A DNA stretch of 64,000 nucleotides from Rugalucina vietnamica (GCA_964017185.1 OZ024884.1:16630548-16694547); one strand, 5' to 3'. Counted from the first letter of the stretch, positions 22,764 to 34,307 are shown. Notes: generated by a model not told the origin, from the letters alone. A program made the numbers and translations.

Positions 22764-25700
22764 ATGTGTTTTCCAAGCTGGTAAATGCCCGACATGACTG
22801 AAATGTTGTTGACTGATACGTACCTCTTTAAGCGATCAATGTTGAATTTAAATTTTGACCAAGGTAGGCTTAGTTTGAGGTATGCTGGTTATATTTATAT
22901 AGACTAGATTTATTTTTTATTCCCTTTAAAGATTATTTTAGCTCACTTCATGAGACGGGCCAATCAGTGGGAGAAACACCTGGCACACCCACAAGCAGAA
23001 TTTTGTTTGTCTCACATCTGCCCAGCGTGGGGCTCGAACCCACACCAGACACAGCGGTGAGATGACACAAACCAGCGCTCTTAACTTGACCACTCGCATC
23101 GGAGACCGCGATATTAAACTTTAAAATTATACATGTATGTATTTATATATATAGTACTACGAAACCTGAGTTTGTCCGAATGCAGCGAAAGTTTTAACCG
23201 GCTGTGCAATCCATCCCCATCCCATCACGGGCAACTTTTGCTAGAAGAGTCTTAAGTTTGACATGGTTAATAATATTGGACTTCCTGAATTCTAAGTAAA
23301 TTTTGAAATTTGAGCCACCGCATGAGAAAACCAACACCAAATTGTTTTTCTCACGCGCAGACTTATTTGTAATTTTGAGTGCTGAGGGTTAGTGACCGGT
23401 GTGACATGAACTTGCATAAAACTCACAAACAAACCAAATTTGATGACTAACTCGACGATCAAATTAATATAATGGACTCATTCTGTAGGTTAAACAAACA
23501 TTCATTGAAACGCCAATTTATCGTACTTTTGATAATTTAAGAAAGACAACATTTTCTTTAACCTTTTAAGCTCGGATCCAAAATATTTATTGATCTTTAT
23601 TGTATCTGAGTTTTAAGGTTTGTCAACTTGCTCTAATTGTCTGCCATATTAATCATACAACAACACGTAATGTACCAGTCATTTGTATCCCCGGATCCCC
23701 GAGGTGACAATATTGTGGAACAACAGCTGAGACTTGTTCTGGTGAAACTGAAGTGTGAGAGAGGGGCTTGAATTTATACATGTAAATAAATAAGGACCAT
23801 AAAAGTAAAAAACATCCCCGGCACTGCCGGGACTCATCAGAGGTTAAAACCTGGCACTTTAGCCCCGCTGAATCCCCACTATCCCCGGCCTCATGGGGAC
23901 CGGGGATACATATGACTGGTGCATAAAGCGTATGTAACTCGGGGGGGGGGGGGGGGGGTAACTCGGAGGTAATTTTGGTATGGTCGTGCCGCCCGATACT
24001 TTAAAACATACCCTATTCATATATCTGGTAATCGAAAAAAGGGACCTACTCATATATTTTGACTTGAAAAAGGTAACCTATTCATATATTTTGATTGTAC
24101 AAAATTTTGACCTATACACAATTATATACAAATATTTCGACTTTCTGAGCTGTGTATGTCAGCTAAAAGTGCTCTTAAACATGGATGTCCGAACAATTTG
24201 GTCATCCATAGACTAAATATGGAAAAATGGGGCCATTCATATATTTTGAGTTGAAAAGGGTAATATTTTGACTTGAAAAAGGTAACCTATTCATATATCT
24301 GGCGAGGCTGAAAAAGGGGGCTATTCGGGCGGCACATCCCTACTACGCCATATATAGGTAGTTACCCCCTCCCCCGAGGTATGTAAACCAAATCGAGTGC
24401 TACGTAAATTGTGTACTTTTCATAATTTTCATTGTGACCGTCCCAGGCCATGAAAATGGTTCTATATTTAATGCGCATGCCCTTACATTTGACTGTAAAA
24501 AGCAACTTCTTATTTTCTCAGGTAAAAGACATCAATATTTTCGACGAAGACACACTGGCCGATGAGTTGCGCGGCAAAGACTCCCTTGTATCCTGTGTCG
24601 GCGCACCCGGAAGTCTGCTAAACAGCCAGGAAGTGACGTTGTACGTCGAGAGTTTGAAACTATTCGCCAATGCCTTACGTAAAAGTGACGTCACCAGACT
24701 GGTTGTGATGTCAGCATGGTTCTCAGAGGGTTGGTATCTCATATATACATATTGTGTCATCAGATCATGTGCTATATGCCTATCTCGCGAGATCTGATGA
24801 GACTTCATCTTAGACTGGTTCGAATTCGATACTCTTATCTTGCTTGCTATAGCAAGTACGTCTGGGAACCCGTCTAACTTCGTTAAAGCGCTACCTGGCT
24901 GGCGATAATCAGGTCTGCGACAGTAGCGCTCCCTGCACTGACTAGACCATTCTCGCGAGATCTGACGAAATCTCATCTAGATCTCTCGCGTTTGACGCTT
25001 TGTTCTATGGGATATAGCCACAATCGGCCAATCCCGTGTTCGAGAGATCAGACGGTCCAACACCGGTAAAAATCTTTGCAAATTTCCTCACTTTGTGACG
25101 CTCCCAGCTAGTATCCAAAATTGCACGGCCAAAAGGTCTTCTCTAACTTGATAGCCCAACCACATCCCTACCTAAAGGTGCCACTACCGAGGAGGGTTGC
25201 CCATCTCGATTTTCCGGTAATGCATTTTGCACTCTAGAATGGTCCGGATTTTAGTAGGGGGTATTGTACATACAGAAGCCTCCACTGAGATATAGTCCCT
25301 TTTAGTAAATGCGAGATTTTACTTATAATTTAGGAAATGTTCTCACTATTCAGCATCAAACGTGTGGATGAAATTTTTAAATGCACTATTGAAAGTATTT
25401 TTAAATGCAATATTTTCGTTTTTAAAATGAAAGACCGCACTTGCCAAGTAGTCTCAATGTGTTAAACGCTACCTGGCGGCGACATTGCTGACTAGACCTG
25501 TCGCCTTTGACCCCGGCCTTTGACCAATGGGATATGGTCAGTTCACGCGGAATGCTCTTGCTTTCTTCATGTCACGTCATTATCAAAAGTCTTGTAGGAC
25601 CCACAATTCAATGCGTCAAATCACGGCTAACAAACCTTTAAATGCGTAACCGCGGTTAAGAAAAGAAATCCGATTCATGTCCTTCCGGTTTCGCATCAGA

Positions 25701-28700
25701 TGACCAACAAAAGGTAAACAAACTTTTGCAGCTCGTGTTTCCGAGTAAAAAAAATCGATTCGAAGACAAATTTTATAATTCTCTCAATGCTATTTTATTA
25801 GTTAGACATTGCTATATTTGGACCCCAAAGGATTTCCAGAAATTATTCTTTATAATCATGATTTTTATTCCCTACCCCAAAACACATGTTGGGATTGCAT
25901 TGTACACGACGAAAATGTGGGTCAGTCGCAGGGATATTTTTATATTTCCGCTCATTACGTCCATATTAACAGAAAGCAATACAGTGCGCAGATGATTTTA
26001 ACATTGTGTGAGGTCTGGTGACAGTTTCGTTGCCTCTGGCCAATGCATTCTATGCATATGTGGTAAAAAGCTGTGTCAACATTTCGGTTACGAATTTAAT
26101 CATTAGAATGATAGCAATATAATCATTATAGAACACATGTATTAAAGTTTTTGTTTTTGTTAATTGTTTTACGCTGAAGATTATTGTCACATTCTCTCGT
26201 CCTTTCTTAATAGGTGCTCACTCAAATTTTGTGTGTTTGTGATACTTGCAGTGAAAATGTTTGATATAAAATAATACAAACTGTCTGTGCAATACATGTA
26301 ATACAATAGTTCACATGCATGATATTCCTGTTCATGAAGACGATTTTACAGCATTCTTTATACTTTAATTTATTTTTTCCTGGTTTTATGTCTTTCAAAA
26401 CGCTTTACAGGGAAATAAATACCATCACTTGAACCGGTAGAGGTTTTCAAACGTATCTTGAAATATATCCTTCATATTTTAATGATTAAATGCGTAACCA
26501 TCTTTTCCTTCCCTTCAAATCGGTAATGCCGGGCACTAACACAACGAAATACTGGCACAGACATCAGCTGCAATTTAGTTAATATATATTTGTAAATTTG
26601 TCGTGGAACAATCACTAAAATTTGATATTTAGCAGCAAATTGTCCAATTTTTAATTGTATTTCGCCGACTTGGGTCGTATTGTAACACCAGGTTCGAAGA
26701 AGGGAATAAATAACTCAAAGACCATCAAATTATTTTGCGAGCTACTTTGGTGCTGACTTACAATAGTAAATAAGTGACAAAATAGCATTCATAGATAATC
26801 GATATATTTCTGTACTAAAATATAATCATCAATCGATCGTAGGAGTGTATGTTTTGTTTACCTTTTCTTGGTCATCATATGCGCAACCGGAAGGGCGTGA
26901 ATCGGATTTTCTTTCTTAACCGGCGGTTACGCATTTAAAGGTTTGTTAGCCGTGCAAATGCTAGAGAAAAAGATAAGTTATCGGAATAGTTGGTAGATCG
27001 ATTATAATAGATGCCGTTATATTTTCATCCTCTGCCATATGCGATTTCTATGTTTTCGCACCACAGTAATTAGTGAAAGTACAACCATTAATGAGCCTGT
27101 GCGTGAGAATTTGGGTTCCGACCAGGTCCAACACAAACAACCAAAAAAAAAAAAAAAAAAAGGCCAGGCTGTACAATCACAGAAGAAGGTTAGTAGAAGC
27201 TTGAAATTTCGAATATTTATGAAGAAGAGGAGCTGTGATCAAGTGTACTATCCGTGTAGCGAAGCTGAACTGCGCCTTTGTTTTCGCATATGCAAAAATC
27301 CGGTTTTCTAATGGCGCAACGCAATTATTAGGCCTACTAGGCATAAGAATCTTAATTTATGAAGCAGTCAAGTTTCTGTTAAATTAAGTTCTAAACAACA
27401 CTTCACATTTTTTATATAGTGACACATACATGGCACACATGTTAATATGATTGCATTCTGCTAAATATGCATTTTACGGTATTTGTACTTGTTTAAGAAG
27501 CAGTGAATTGTTGAGTAATAATTCACTGTTTGGAGGTCAGTTGTAAAGAAGATCAAATCACGAGCGCGTAGCGCGAGTGATTTATCTTCTTACAACTGAC
27601 CGACAAACAGTGAATTATTACTCAATAATTCACGCACTTGAGCTGATCTATTTCGATTCTAACACACAATAAACGGAATAAATGTTGCTGAAACCGTCGA
27701 TATCGTTCAGCTTTCCGCCATTGCATTGCAGATATCCCGCCAAATCTTTGACTGTAATGCTGGTATTTACACACACTTATTACGTTTGTTGTGTGCTAAA
27801 ACGACGTTTCACCGTCTAACGCTGCTTTGTGGGATAGCTGACGTCACAAATGCCGCAAAGTAACGTCACGCTTATTCGCCCAGTGAAATTGTTGCACAAT
27901 ATAACACGTTTTTTACCATTGGCTATATAGGCGAGGTGTGTTAGAATTCATTATAATTATGCATTTACTGATTATACAATCAAGGATGCATGAAGGTAAG
28001 TCGCACCGAGTCTTATTAACACGTTGTCATAATTATTATGGTCTCCTTTAGAGACAAAACATGCGCACTAGCATCCTTGCATGCAACTAAATCAAAATGC
28101 GTCCCGGGTTCAAATCCGGGTCAGTGCATGTGGCAGGGTAGTGGTCGCCCCTCCAGGTTCGGTGGTTTTCCCCGGAAAAATTTAAATTTTACCCTGCCCT
28201 AGATATTTGTCGGGCAAAGTCGGTCCTGGAAATAAAAAAACAATCTCCTACCCCCTCCATAAAATCAAATGGGCTCTCACATGTTTTTCTTTTCAAACGT
28301 TTTACTTCCACAGACGGTGTGCCATTCTGGATGCGACGTGCCCTGACACCGGTGTGGCTCCAAAACGTCTTGGAGTGTATGAAGTATGTAGATGTGGTGC
28401 TAGGAGAAAACTGTGCAGATCTTGACTACACTGCCGTTAAAGTTGGCATAGGGAGAGGGGACGATGAATCAGGTAAGCATAGGGGCTGGGGCGGGGCCGT
28501 GTTCGATTGATTGGGTCATATGCAGTTTACACATACGCACGCACACACACATGCGAGCGCGCACACATGCAACCGGTAAGGATAATTTTGGAGAGAGTCA
28601 CAGAAAAAAAGTCACAGAAAAAACGTCACGATTTTGGTAGGAAAAGAAAGTCTAAGAAAAAGTCACAGATTTTCTATACTTATGGTTAGGTTTTATATTC

Positions 28701-31700
28701 CCATTATTATCACTTTATATAGATTGTTTGAGTTGATGTTTTTAGCGTTTTATGTCCCTCTTTAACAACGGACCGAGGTAATGTTTTCTTGGTACCACCA
28801 GTGCTTTGGAGCTAAAAAGAGACCAAGGGTATCCATTAGGATACCGTGTCTGTGTAATGTATAAGCTCAACTGGGGTATACAGGGGTGTATAATTTTTCT
28901 TATTTTTGATCCAAAACATAGGTTGTGGGTACTCGTTAGAATCGCCTAGCTGGTCCTACATGTAGCTGAGGCGGTTCTTATTTGTATCCATGATCAATGT
29001 TTTGAGCAAAAATATTCATAATATCATATATTTTTTCAATGATTTTTGATATTGAAAAATATATGAGCCACCTCGTGGGAAAACCAACAATGTGGTTTCC
29101 GAACAGGTCCGACACAAACCGGCCTGTACAAGCACAGAAAAGAGCTAGAAGCTTGAAATTTCGGATTTAAGTAGAAGAGGAATTGTACTATCCGAGTAGC
29201 GAAAACAAAGGCGCTGATCAGCTTCGCGGTTACCGCGAAGCTGATCTGCGTCTTTGTTTTCGCTTCGCATATGCAGATTGTTGGTTTTCTCATGAGTATA
29301 AATTTCATATGTATAAATTGCATGGGCAAGTGTTCGTAATGACATGACAATGGTACGACTGTAACACTACCACGGACCCACCGTGTTTATAGCAAACACA
29401 CATGTGTGTTTGCTTTAGGATAAACGTACGTAAGAAATTTAGAATAAAAAATCTACATACCTTACCGAACAAAACCGACGGTTAGGCGGCCATTAATGTT
29501 GGGCGCAGACATTTTTGTCGGCATGCGCAGACAATGTGTCGTTCAGATGTCGGGAAATTTGTATTTTCTTTTTTCGGCTGAACATTTTTCTTTGTCAAAC
29601 ATATTTCCATATATCCTATTTCAGATCATATTTGTTTCCAAAATGTAAAAATATAAGATAAATACACAATTTACAAATGCAGACGACGATGAAGATTGGT
29701 TTTTCGAAATTACACCGTTAAAATCCTCGTATTATAGCAAACCAGTCAACAAGGCAATATAAACGCTCGAAAAAACAAGCGTCTGCGAGGTGTACCTAAA
29801 GCAGGTAATCGGCGAAATTATCGAGACGTTTCGAACAGACGGAAATTACGCCGTGAATAGCGTGCCTGGTTATTTTGGGGGACAATATTTGAGGTTTGAA
29901 GGAACAGAAGGAAAACATTTAAGGGAGCTACCTTAAATGTTTAAACCTAGGAAAGGGAACCTTGGTAAGTAGACCCAGGTAGATAAACCTTGGTTAGTAG
30001 ACTTAGGTAGGTAGACCTTGGAAAGTAGACCTAGGTAGGTAGACCTAGGTTGGTAGACCTAGTTAGGTAGGTAGACCTTGGTAGGCAGGTAGACCTTGGT
30101 AGTTAGGTAGACCTAGTTAGGTTTTTAGGTAGACCTAGGTAGGTAGCTCCCTTAAATGTTTTCCTCAAGTTTTTTGGTCTTCATATGCGGAACCGGAAGG
30201 GCATGAATCGGATTTTCTTTCTTAACCGGCGGTTACGCATTTAAAGGTTTGTTAGCCGTGTATATTGCATGGCCATGTTTTCGTAATGTGACAAATAACC
30301 AGGCTAAACACCGGTTGTGCATATCTAGTTTCTAACCATAATATCTTTTTCATATGATACCTCGCTTCCGAAAACAACAATGTTTATTTGGGTTTCTTTC
30401 GTGTTTCAAATTTCGCATTTAATTTCGGAAAACATGTTTTGATACTTTATTGGCATGATTATTTGCCACATGATAGGTAATGGAAAAGATTGATGCATAA
30501 ATTACAAAAACAATGCATCAACTATGACATATACGAGGTACAGTCGGAAAGTTCCCGGACTGGTCCATTTCAAATGATATTTGACGTCAAATCACTTTGA
30601 AATTTTTCAAATAACAAATCCCATCTAATTCCTTTATTTTTCGGATAAATCAATAAAAGAATATGCAAGAATTGTTTTAAAATGCCGATTAACGAACGGC
30701 ATATACGAGGGTACGGAGCACTTTGAAAATCCGCTAAACCAGATTTTTTGATGTTCCGAATCTCTGCCCATTCCTTTATAAAACGGCGCCATAACGGCGT
30801 GAATTTTTGCATGATGTCATATAAACAGTATTTTGATTCAACTACAAAGAATCAGAGTGATAGCATAACAATTGCAATTTTGACAGTGTTTCGAACAGAC
30901 ATGGGTGAATTTTAGAGCGTTAAAAAAGCCGACGTCGTCGGAACGTACGGAGCAGCGCGCGGTAATTTAGTATGGTAAAACAGCAGAAAAGACCCTACAA
31001 ACACTTTGAAATTCATAAAACTCAAAGAAAGTGCATAGAAAATGCTGAGGAGTCTTGTTGCCCATTGGGATATGCTAAGAACGCGCGGATATTAATGACG
31101 ATCGCAAAAGCGGGAGGCATAGGGAGGAAATGGTCGGGGTTTGACATAAAAAGTCGCATTTTTCAAGAAGACAACCATCCGCTCATCGATAGTAGCATGC
31201 ATTGACGACTATTGATTTCATAGGATACAAGAGACCACGGCATGCGCCATATAGCCGCAATTTAGCCCCTCTGGATCTTTCCTCGTTTGAAATCTGAGTT
31301 TGACGACACGCTCAGGTATGAAGGTTGTTAACATCAAAATAACGTTGTTAATGTCAAACTGCTCCGTACGTTGTTAGTGTCCATACTTTGAGCCCTAAAT
31401 TTTAGGTAGTTTGATGAAAAAGCCCCTAAATGTATATATTGTTGTGTAGAAAAATGTTTTCTCCACTAGTGTGCGAAGTTTTGACGTTCTTCTTTGAAAA
31501 CAAATGACACACCAAGAACAGTCCGGGAACTTTCCGACTGTACCTCGTAAATTGTTAACGTCATTCTTTTTTTAATGTACGGTTTAATAAATTACAGTCC
31601 TTAAGCAAACTATTATAATGACCTTAATTTTGATCATTCGAAAACATACTATATTTAATAAATGATGAAAAGTTGGGTCCATTTTTTTTCACGCCAGTCG

Positions 31701-33466
31701 CACGGCCTCTTTCAGTCACTGCGATCGTGCACGGTGTCCTTAGACCAGTTGTGCACGGTGACTTCATGACAGTTATGCGAAAGCCGTACCGAGTTCCGTA
31801 GTCTTAAGAAATTTCATAGAATTTGTGCCACAGTGTTGTGATAAAACTAGACGGAATATTTCCATCGGTGTTCCGTCGGAGACTTCTGCACACGGAAGTG
31901 GAGCGAGGTCTCGAAGTGTACCGGAGTGCTGGGTAGCCGGCTGATCTATGATTAAACGGATATAGATCTAGTCCTATGACGTTCGCAAGACTGCTTCTAA
32001 GGGTCAGTTACTCTGCATGTCTCAAAGCAGCCAATGAGCCACGTCATGTCAACAATGTGGTTCCCGAACAATTTAGACACAACCCGAGCTGTACAAGCGC
32101 AGAAGATGGCTAGAGGCTGAAAATTTTGGATTAAGAAAGTAGAGGAAATATACTATCCGTGTAGCGAAAACAAAGGCGCTGATCAGCTTCGCAGTTACTG
32201 CGAAGCTGATCTGCGTCTTTGTTTTCGCATATGCAGAAGGTTTGTTTTCTCATGACGCGGCTCAAATAATAATCTACTTCTGTTTTTAGAATAATTAGTT
32301 TGCGACAACTTATTACTTTCTAAATAATTAAGAAGAAAATGTCAAAACATTCTTTCTATTTGTAGAATGTCGTTGAAAGTAGGCTTGAAATTAGCAGACA
32401 ATGTATATGACAATGAGTCAGAATCACGTCGTGCTTAACAAAACTTGGCCATGCAATATACAGTGATTTTTTTTTATATTTTTAGTATTTTTGCTCGAAA
32501 CATTGAAACTCGTTCATATTGTGGAGACAGTCGCGGCACACGCAAGCTCGTGCGTCCTCTCCATATGAACTCGTTCCGAATATTTTACGATACCTGTATG
32601 TTTTCAATGCTTTCATACATTGGTTTTTTTAATTGTAAGACTTCACTCAACGCCATTAGCTCAAGCTTACTTTAGTTATTTTTATAGAGAACACTGTCGT
32701 ATGAACTAGCCGCGTGATTTTTCTAGAATTACCTTGTAAATGTTAAGCTAACTTAAAATGAGCCACGTCACAAGAAAACCGGATTTTTGCCTATGCGAAA
32801 ACAAAGGCGCAGCGCCTTTGGTAACTGCGAAGCTGATCAGCGCATTTGGTTTCGCTACACGGATAGTGCAGACCCTTTTCTTCTTAAATCCGGAATTTCC
32901 ATTTTCTAGCCTTCTTCTGAGACTGTACAGGCCGGTTTATGTCGGACCTGCTCGGAAATACCGAAGCCCGGTTTTCTCACGTAGCGGCTCTTTAACATCT
33001 AGAAAAGTCGTGTGTACTATTCTATAATGTAAGTTATACTAATGAAGAGTCTCTTTATCACTTGCGCCGCACCATGAAAAACAGACATTTTGTTTATGCG
33101 AAAACAAGGCGCAGATCAGCTGGGCAGTAAACTGCACAGCTGATTAGCGCCTTTGTTTCCGCTACACTGATAGTGCAATCCCTCTTCTTGTTTAATCCAA
33201 GTTTTCAAGCTTCTAGCCTTCTCCTATGACTGCACTGTCCGACTTGTGTCAGGCCTGGTCGGAAAATCTGAAGACCGGTTTTCTCGCTTCATGGCTCACT
33301 GACGTCATTTTTGTATTTTCCAGGAAAACCAATCCTTGCGCAGGAAGGACAGGGTGTGCCCGGTGCCGGGAAATTCATCTCGTACGGTGACGTCACAAAG
33401 TTTATTTTAGAGCAATGTCTCGAGCGAGGCGAATGGAAGAAAAAGATCGTTTCCATAGGAACTTGA
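22572..33466 (+). CDS. BLVRB-like NAD(P)H-binding reductase, paralogue 3 (4 exons)
   Basis: Plus-strand exons 22572-22706, 24522-24729, 28314-28472 and 33324-33466, all with GT-AG borders, encode 214 residues. Exon 1 starts MKIVLVGVTGRIGLSLMNGA with the GxxGxxG Rossmann motif. Exon 2 has SLVSCVGAPGSLLNSQEVTLYVESLKLF and RLVVMSAWF; exon 3 has DLDYTAVKVGIGRGDDES; exon 4 has GKPILAQEGQGVPGAGKFISYGD and ends KKKIVSIGT. It is clearly more diverged from paralogues 1 and 2 than they are from each other, so its duplication is probably older. It is head to head with paralogue 2, with 1.18 kb between the two start codons. The exon 1 donor runs straight into a TAAA microsatellite, and intron 3 (4.9 kb) contains a mariner relic and several MITEs, one ending about 27 bp before exon 4. 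Function is inferred from the family as NAD(P)H-dependent reductase; substrate unknown. Confidence 0.85.
22708..22763 (+). repeat. (TAAA)n microsatellite at a splice donor
   Basis: TAAA units start inside the exon 1 donor of paralogue 3 (CAG|GTAAAATAAATAAA). About 14 units. Confidence 0.9.
22935..23110 (-). mobile_element. SINE-2 copy (tRNA-derived)
   Basis: Read on the minus strand: an A-box-like GAGTGGTCAAGTTAAGAGCG, then a B box GTGGGTTCGAGCCCCACGC, then a body with AGACAAAC, GGTGTTTCTCCCACTGATTGGCCCG. The body matches 51505-51655 on the plus strand. A tRNA-headed SINE rather than a functional tRNA because there is no acceptor pairing. Confidence 0.65.
23666..23935. mobile_element. MITE-D copy with GC-rich ends
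   Basis: About 270 bp with inverted ends ACCAGTCATTTGTATCCCC and GGGGATACATATGACTGGT. Inside is CCCCGGCACTGCCGGGACTCATC. Related copies lie at 39490-39740 and 40415-40732. Confidence 0.75.
24050..24345. repeat. repeated CTATTCATATATTTTGACTTG motif
   Basis: The phrase TATTCATATATTTTGACTTGAAAAAGGTAACC and variants occur about six times between 24010 and 24310, just 5' of exon 2 of paralogue 3 and next to a poly-G run at 23941-23958. Its right end carries GGGCGGCACATCCC, roughly inverted relative to GTCGTGCCGCCCG at 23984, so this may be a degenerate TIR element of about 350 bp. Confidence 0.5.
24870..25560. repeat. local diverged duplications in intron 2 of paralogue 3
   Basis: CGCTACCTGGCTGGCGA...GACTAGACC...TATGGGATATAGCCA at about 24890-25020 recurs in diverged form at 25468-25535. 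CTCGCGAGATCTGA occurs at 24784 and 24953. Otherwise no signal. Confidence 0.4.
25622..26954. mobile_element. 1.33-kb TIR element, non-autonomous
   Basis: Inverted ends of about 105 bp: CACGGCTAACAAACCTTTAAATGCG... at the left and its complement ending GTTAGCCGTG at the right, continuing inward through CCGGTT.CGCAT and AGGTAAACAAA. Flanked by CAAAT at 25617-25621 and 26955-26959, a likely 5-bp target duplication. Contains only short open frames of no recognised family. A solo right end lies at 30187-30260. Confidence 0.85.
27080..27312 (+). mobile_element. MITE-B copy
   Basis: From ATGAGCCTGTGCGTGAGAA to AATCCGGTTTTCTAATGGCGC, with a poly-A run inserted in the GACACAAAC-CGGCC region. The central palindrome is shortened. 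Confidence 0.7.
27500..27637. repeat. foldback hairpin with ~60-bp arms
   Basis: GTGAATTGTTGAGTAATAAT...GATCAAATCAC pairs with its near-complement ending GTGAATTATTACTCAATAATTCAC. The turn is CACGAGCGCGTAGCGCGAGTG. Similar turns occur at 46015-46040. Confidence 0.85.
28085..28225 (+). mobile_element. SINE-3 copy (tRNA-derived)
   Basis: B box CCCGGGTTCAAATCCGGGTC, then a body with GTGGCAGGGTAGTGGTCGCC and AATTTTACCCTGCCCTAG. It ends about 90 bp upstream of exon 3 of paralogue 3. No complete tRNA cloverleaf. Confidence 0.5.
28840..29343 (-). mobile_element. MITE-A copy split by a MITE-B insertion
   Basis: MITE-A left part 28840-29059 (GTGTCTGTGTAATGTATAAG, GTTGTGGGTACTCGTTAGAA, TTGAGCAAAAATA) resumes at 29299 and ends TTGCATGGGCAAGTGTTCGTAATG. 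The MITE-B copy at 29060-29298 lies inside it. Confidence 0.75.
29060..29298 (+). mobile_element. MITE-B full copy nested in MITE-A
   Basis: Ends TATGAGCCACCTCGTGGGAAAACC and TTGGTTTTCTCATGAG; complete interior with a palindrome AAAGGCGCTGATCAGCTTCG. Younger than the MITE-A it interrupts. Confidence 0.8.
29910..30164. repeat. inverted repeats enclosing a GTAGACCTAGGTAG minisatellite
   Basis: Arms GGAAAACATTTAAGGGAGCT at 29910 and the complement ending at 30164. Between them are about a dozen imperfect copies of a 12-16-bp unit GGTAGACCTAGGTAG or GGTAGACCTTGGTAG. Intron 3 of paralogue 3. Confidence 0.75.
30187..30260 (+). mobile_element. solo right end of the 1.33-kb TIR element family
   Basis: CGGAAGGGCATGAATCGGAT through GGTTTGTTAGCCGTG, nearly identical to 26889-26954. 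No matching left end is found nearby. A MITE-A end fragment (GCATGGCCATGTTTTCGTAATG) follows at 30265-30288. Confidence 0.75.
30534..31547 (+). mobile_element. mariner relic, 1014 bp
   Basis: Inverted ends CGAGGTACAGTCGGAAAGTT and complement AACTTTCCGACTGTACCTCG of about 28 bp lie within TA dinucleotides (30532-30533, 31548-31549), as for Tc1/mariner. Near 31230-31300 the plus strand reads HGMRHIAAI, stop, PLWIFPRLKSEFDDTL, resembling the C-terminal transposase block (HG...PHSPDLAP.DF.LFP.LK). About 250 bp shorter than a typical 1.3-kb mariner, with stops in the transposase; inactive. Intron 3 of paralogue 3. Confidence 0.8.
32033..32270 (+). mobile_element. MITE-B copy
   Basis: Ends ATGAGCCACGTCATG and TTGTTTTCTCATGACGCGGCTC; perfect central palindrome GCTGATCAGCTTCGCAGTTACTGCGAAGCTGATC-like. 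Confidence 0.85.
32440..32600 (+). mobile_element. diverged MITE-A relative with a different palindrome
   Basis: Begins like MITE-A (AACAAAACTTGGCCATGCAATATACAG) but the centre is GAACTCGTTCATATTGTGGAGA... mirrored as TCTCCATATGAACTCGTTCC rather than the usual GGGTACACGTTAG palindrome. Confidence 0.5.
32757..32993 (-). mobile_element. MITE-B copy
   Basis: Reverse orientation, from ATGAGCCACGTCACAAGAAAACC to CCGGTTTTCTCACGTAGCGGCTC. Confidence 0.82.
33063..33299 (-). mobile_element. MITE-B copy just before exon 4 of paralogue 3
   Basis: From GCGCCGCACCATGAAAAAC to GGTTTTCTCGCTTCATGGCTCA. Its end is about 25 bp from the exon 4 start (33324), so the polypyrimidine tract TCATTTTTGTATTTTCCAG lies immediately after it. 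Confidence 0.78.
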
Positions 33467-34290
33467 AAAAATGGATGATAATTGTGGTCTGAAGTATTCT
33501 TTGGTTGGAGAATGATGATACTGATTTCAATCATGATTTGAACACTCCACGCACGTTTTATACCACATGCTATGCATCCAGGCAGAATTGGTTCTATATC
33601 GACATTATTCACATTTCGTGCCATAGTGTTGCAAACACAACCTCGGATACAACCAGTTCCGAGTTCCGTGAACTTATATTTTTTATAAACTTGGGCATTC
33701 GGAATTTCCTTCCAGAAAACTGCCCTCTAAGACGGCGTCACTAAATCAGGCGTTGATCTGCCAGATGCTTTTGTCAGATGCTTTTGTCAGATGTTTTTGT
33801 CAGATGCTTTTGTCAGATGCTTGTGCCATGTTAGGCCTATAATTACACCACATTAGCGACCGTGAATCGCGAACAACGCATGTGATATACAAAAACTGTT
33901 CTCGATTGCCAAAAAAGCGTTTAAGATTGCCAAAACGACGATCGTCGAACATTAATTGAACATTCTCGTTTTTGGCAATCGAGAACGTTGTTTTGGCAGT
34001 CGGGAACGCAATTTTATTTAAATTACACGTTCTGGATTGCAGCTAATACAGTATGTTTCTTCTCCTATACCCGCTTCGTATGAAAAGCGACCATTCGCAT
34101 TCGGTGCTTTCGCTAAAAATGTTCTTCTCCACCAGGGAAGATCATTAAATTGTAGGCCTACTCATATTAGGACTCCACACCCATAGCCAAATATAGAAAA
34201 CGCAATTATAGCTGATACACAACGTCAGCTATTGGACGGTTTTTAAAGGAGTTGAAATAACATGTTTCGTCATATAATGGTCGGCGGTGG
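33467..34290. other. 3' flank of paralogue 3, no gene
   Basis: Contains about five copies of a 15-bp unit CTTTTGTCAGATGCT-like at 33765-33830 and a weak mirror structure with TTGGCAATCGAGAACG phrases at 33895-34035. No clear AATAAA follows the stop; an ATTAAA lies near 34145. Confidence 0.5.
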
Positions 34291-34307
34291 TTATATAATG
34301 CGACAAA

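Noticed and set aside
25726-25995. 89-codon frame within the 1.33-kb TIR element as a transposase
   Set aside because: Too short, AT-driven composition, and no catalytic motif recognised.
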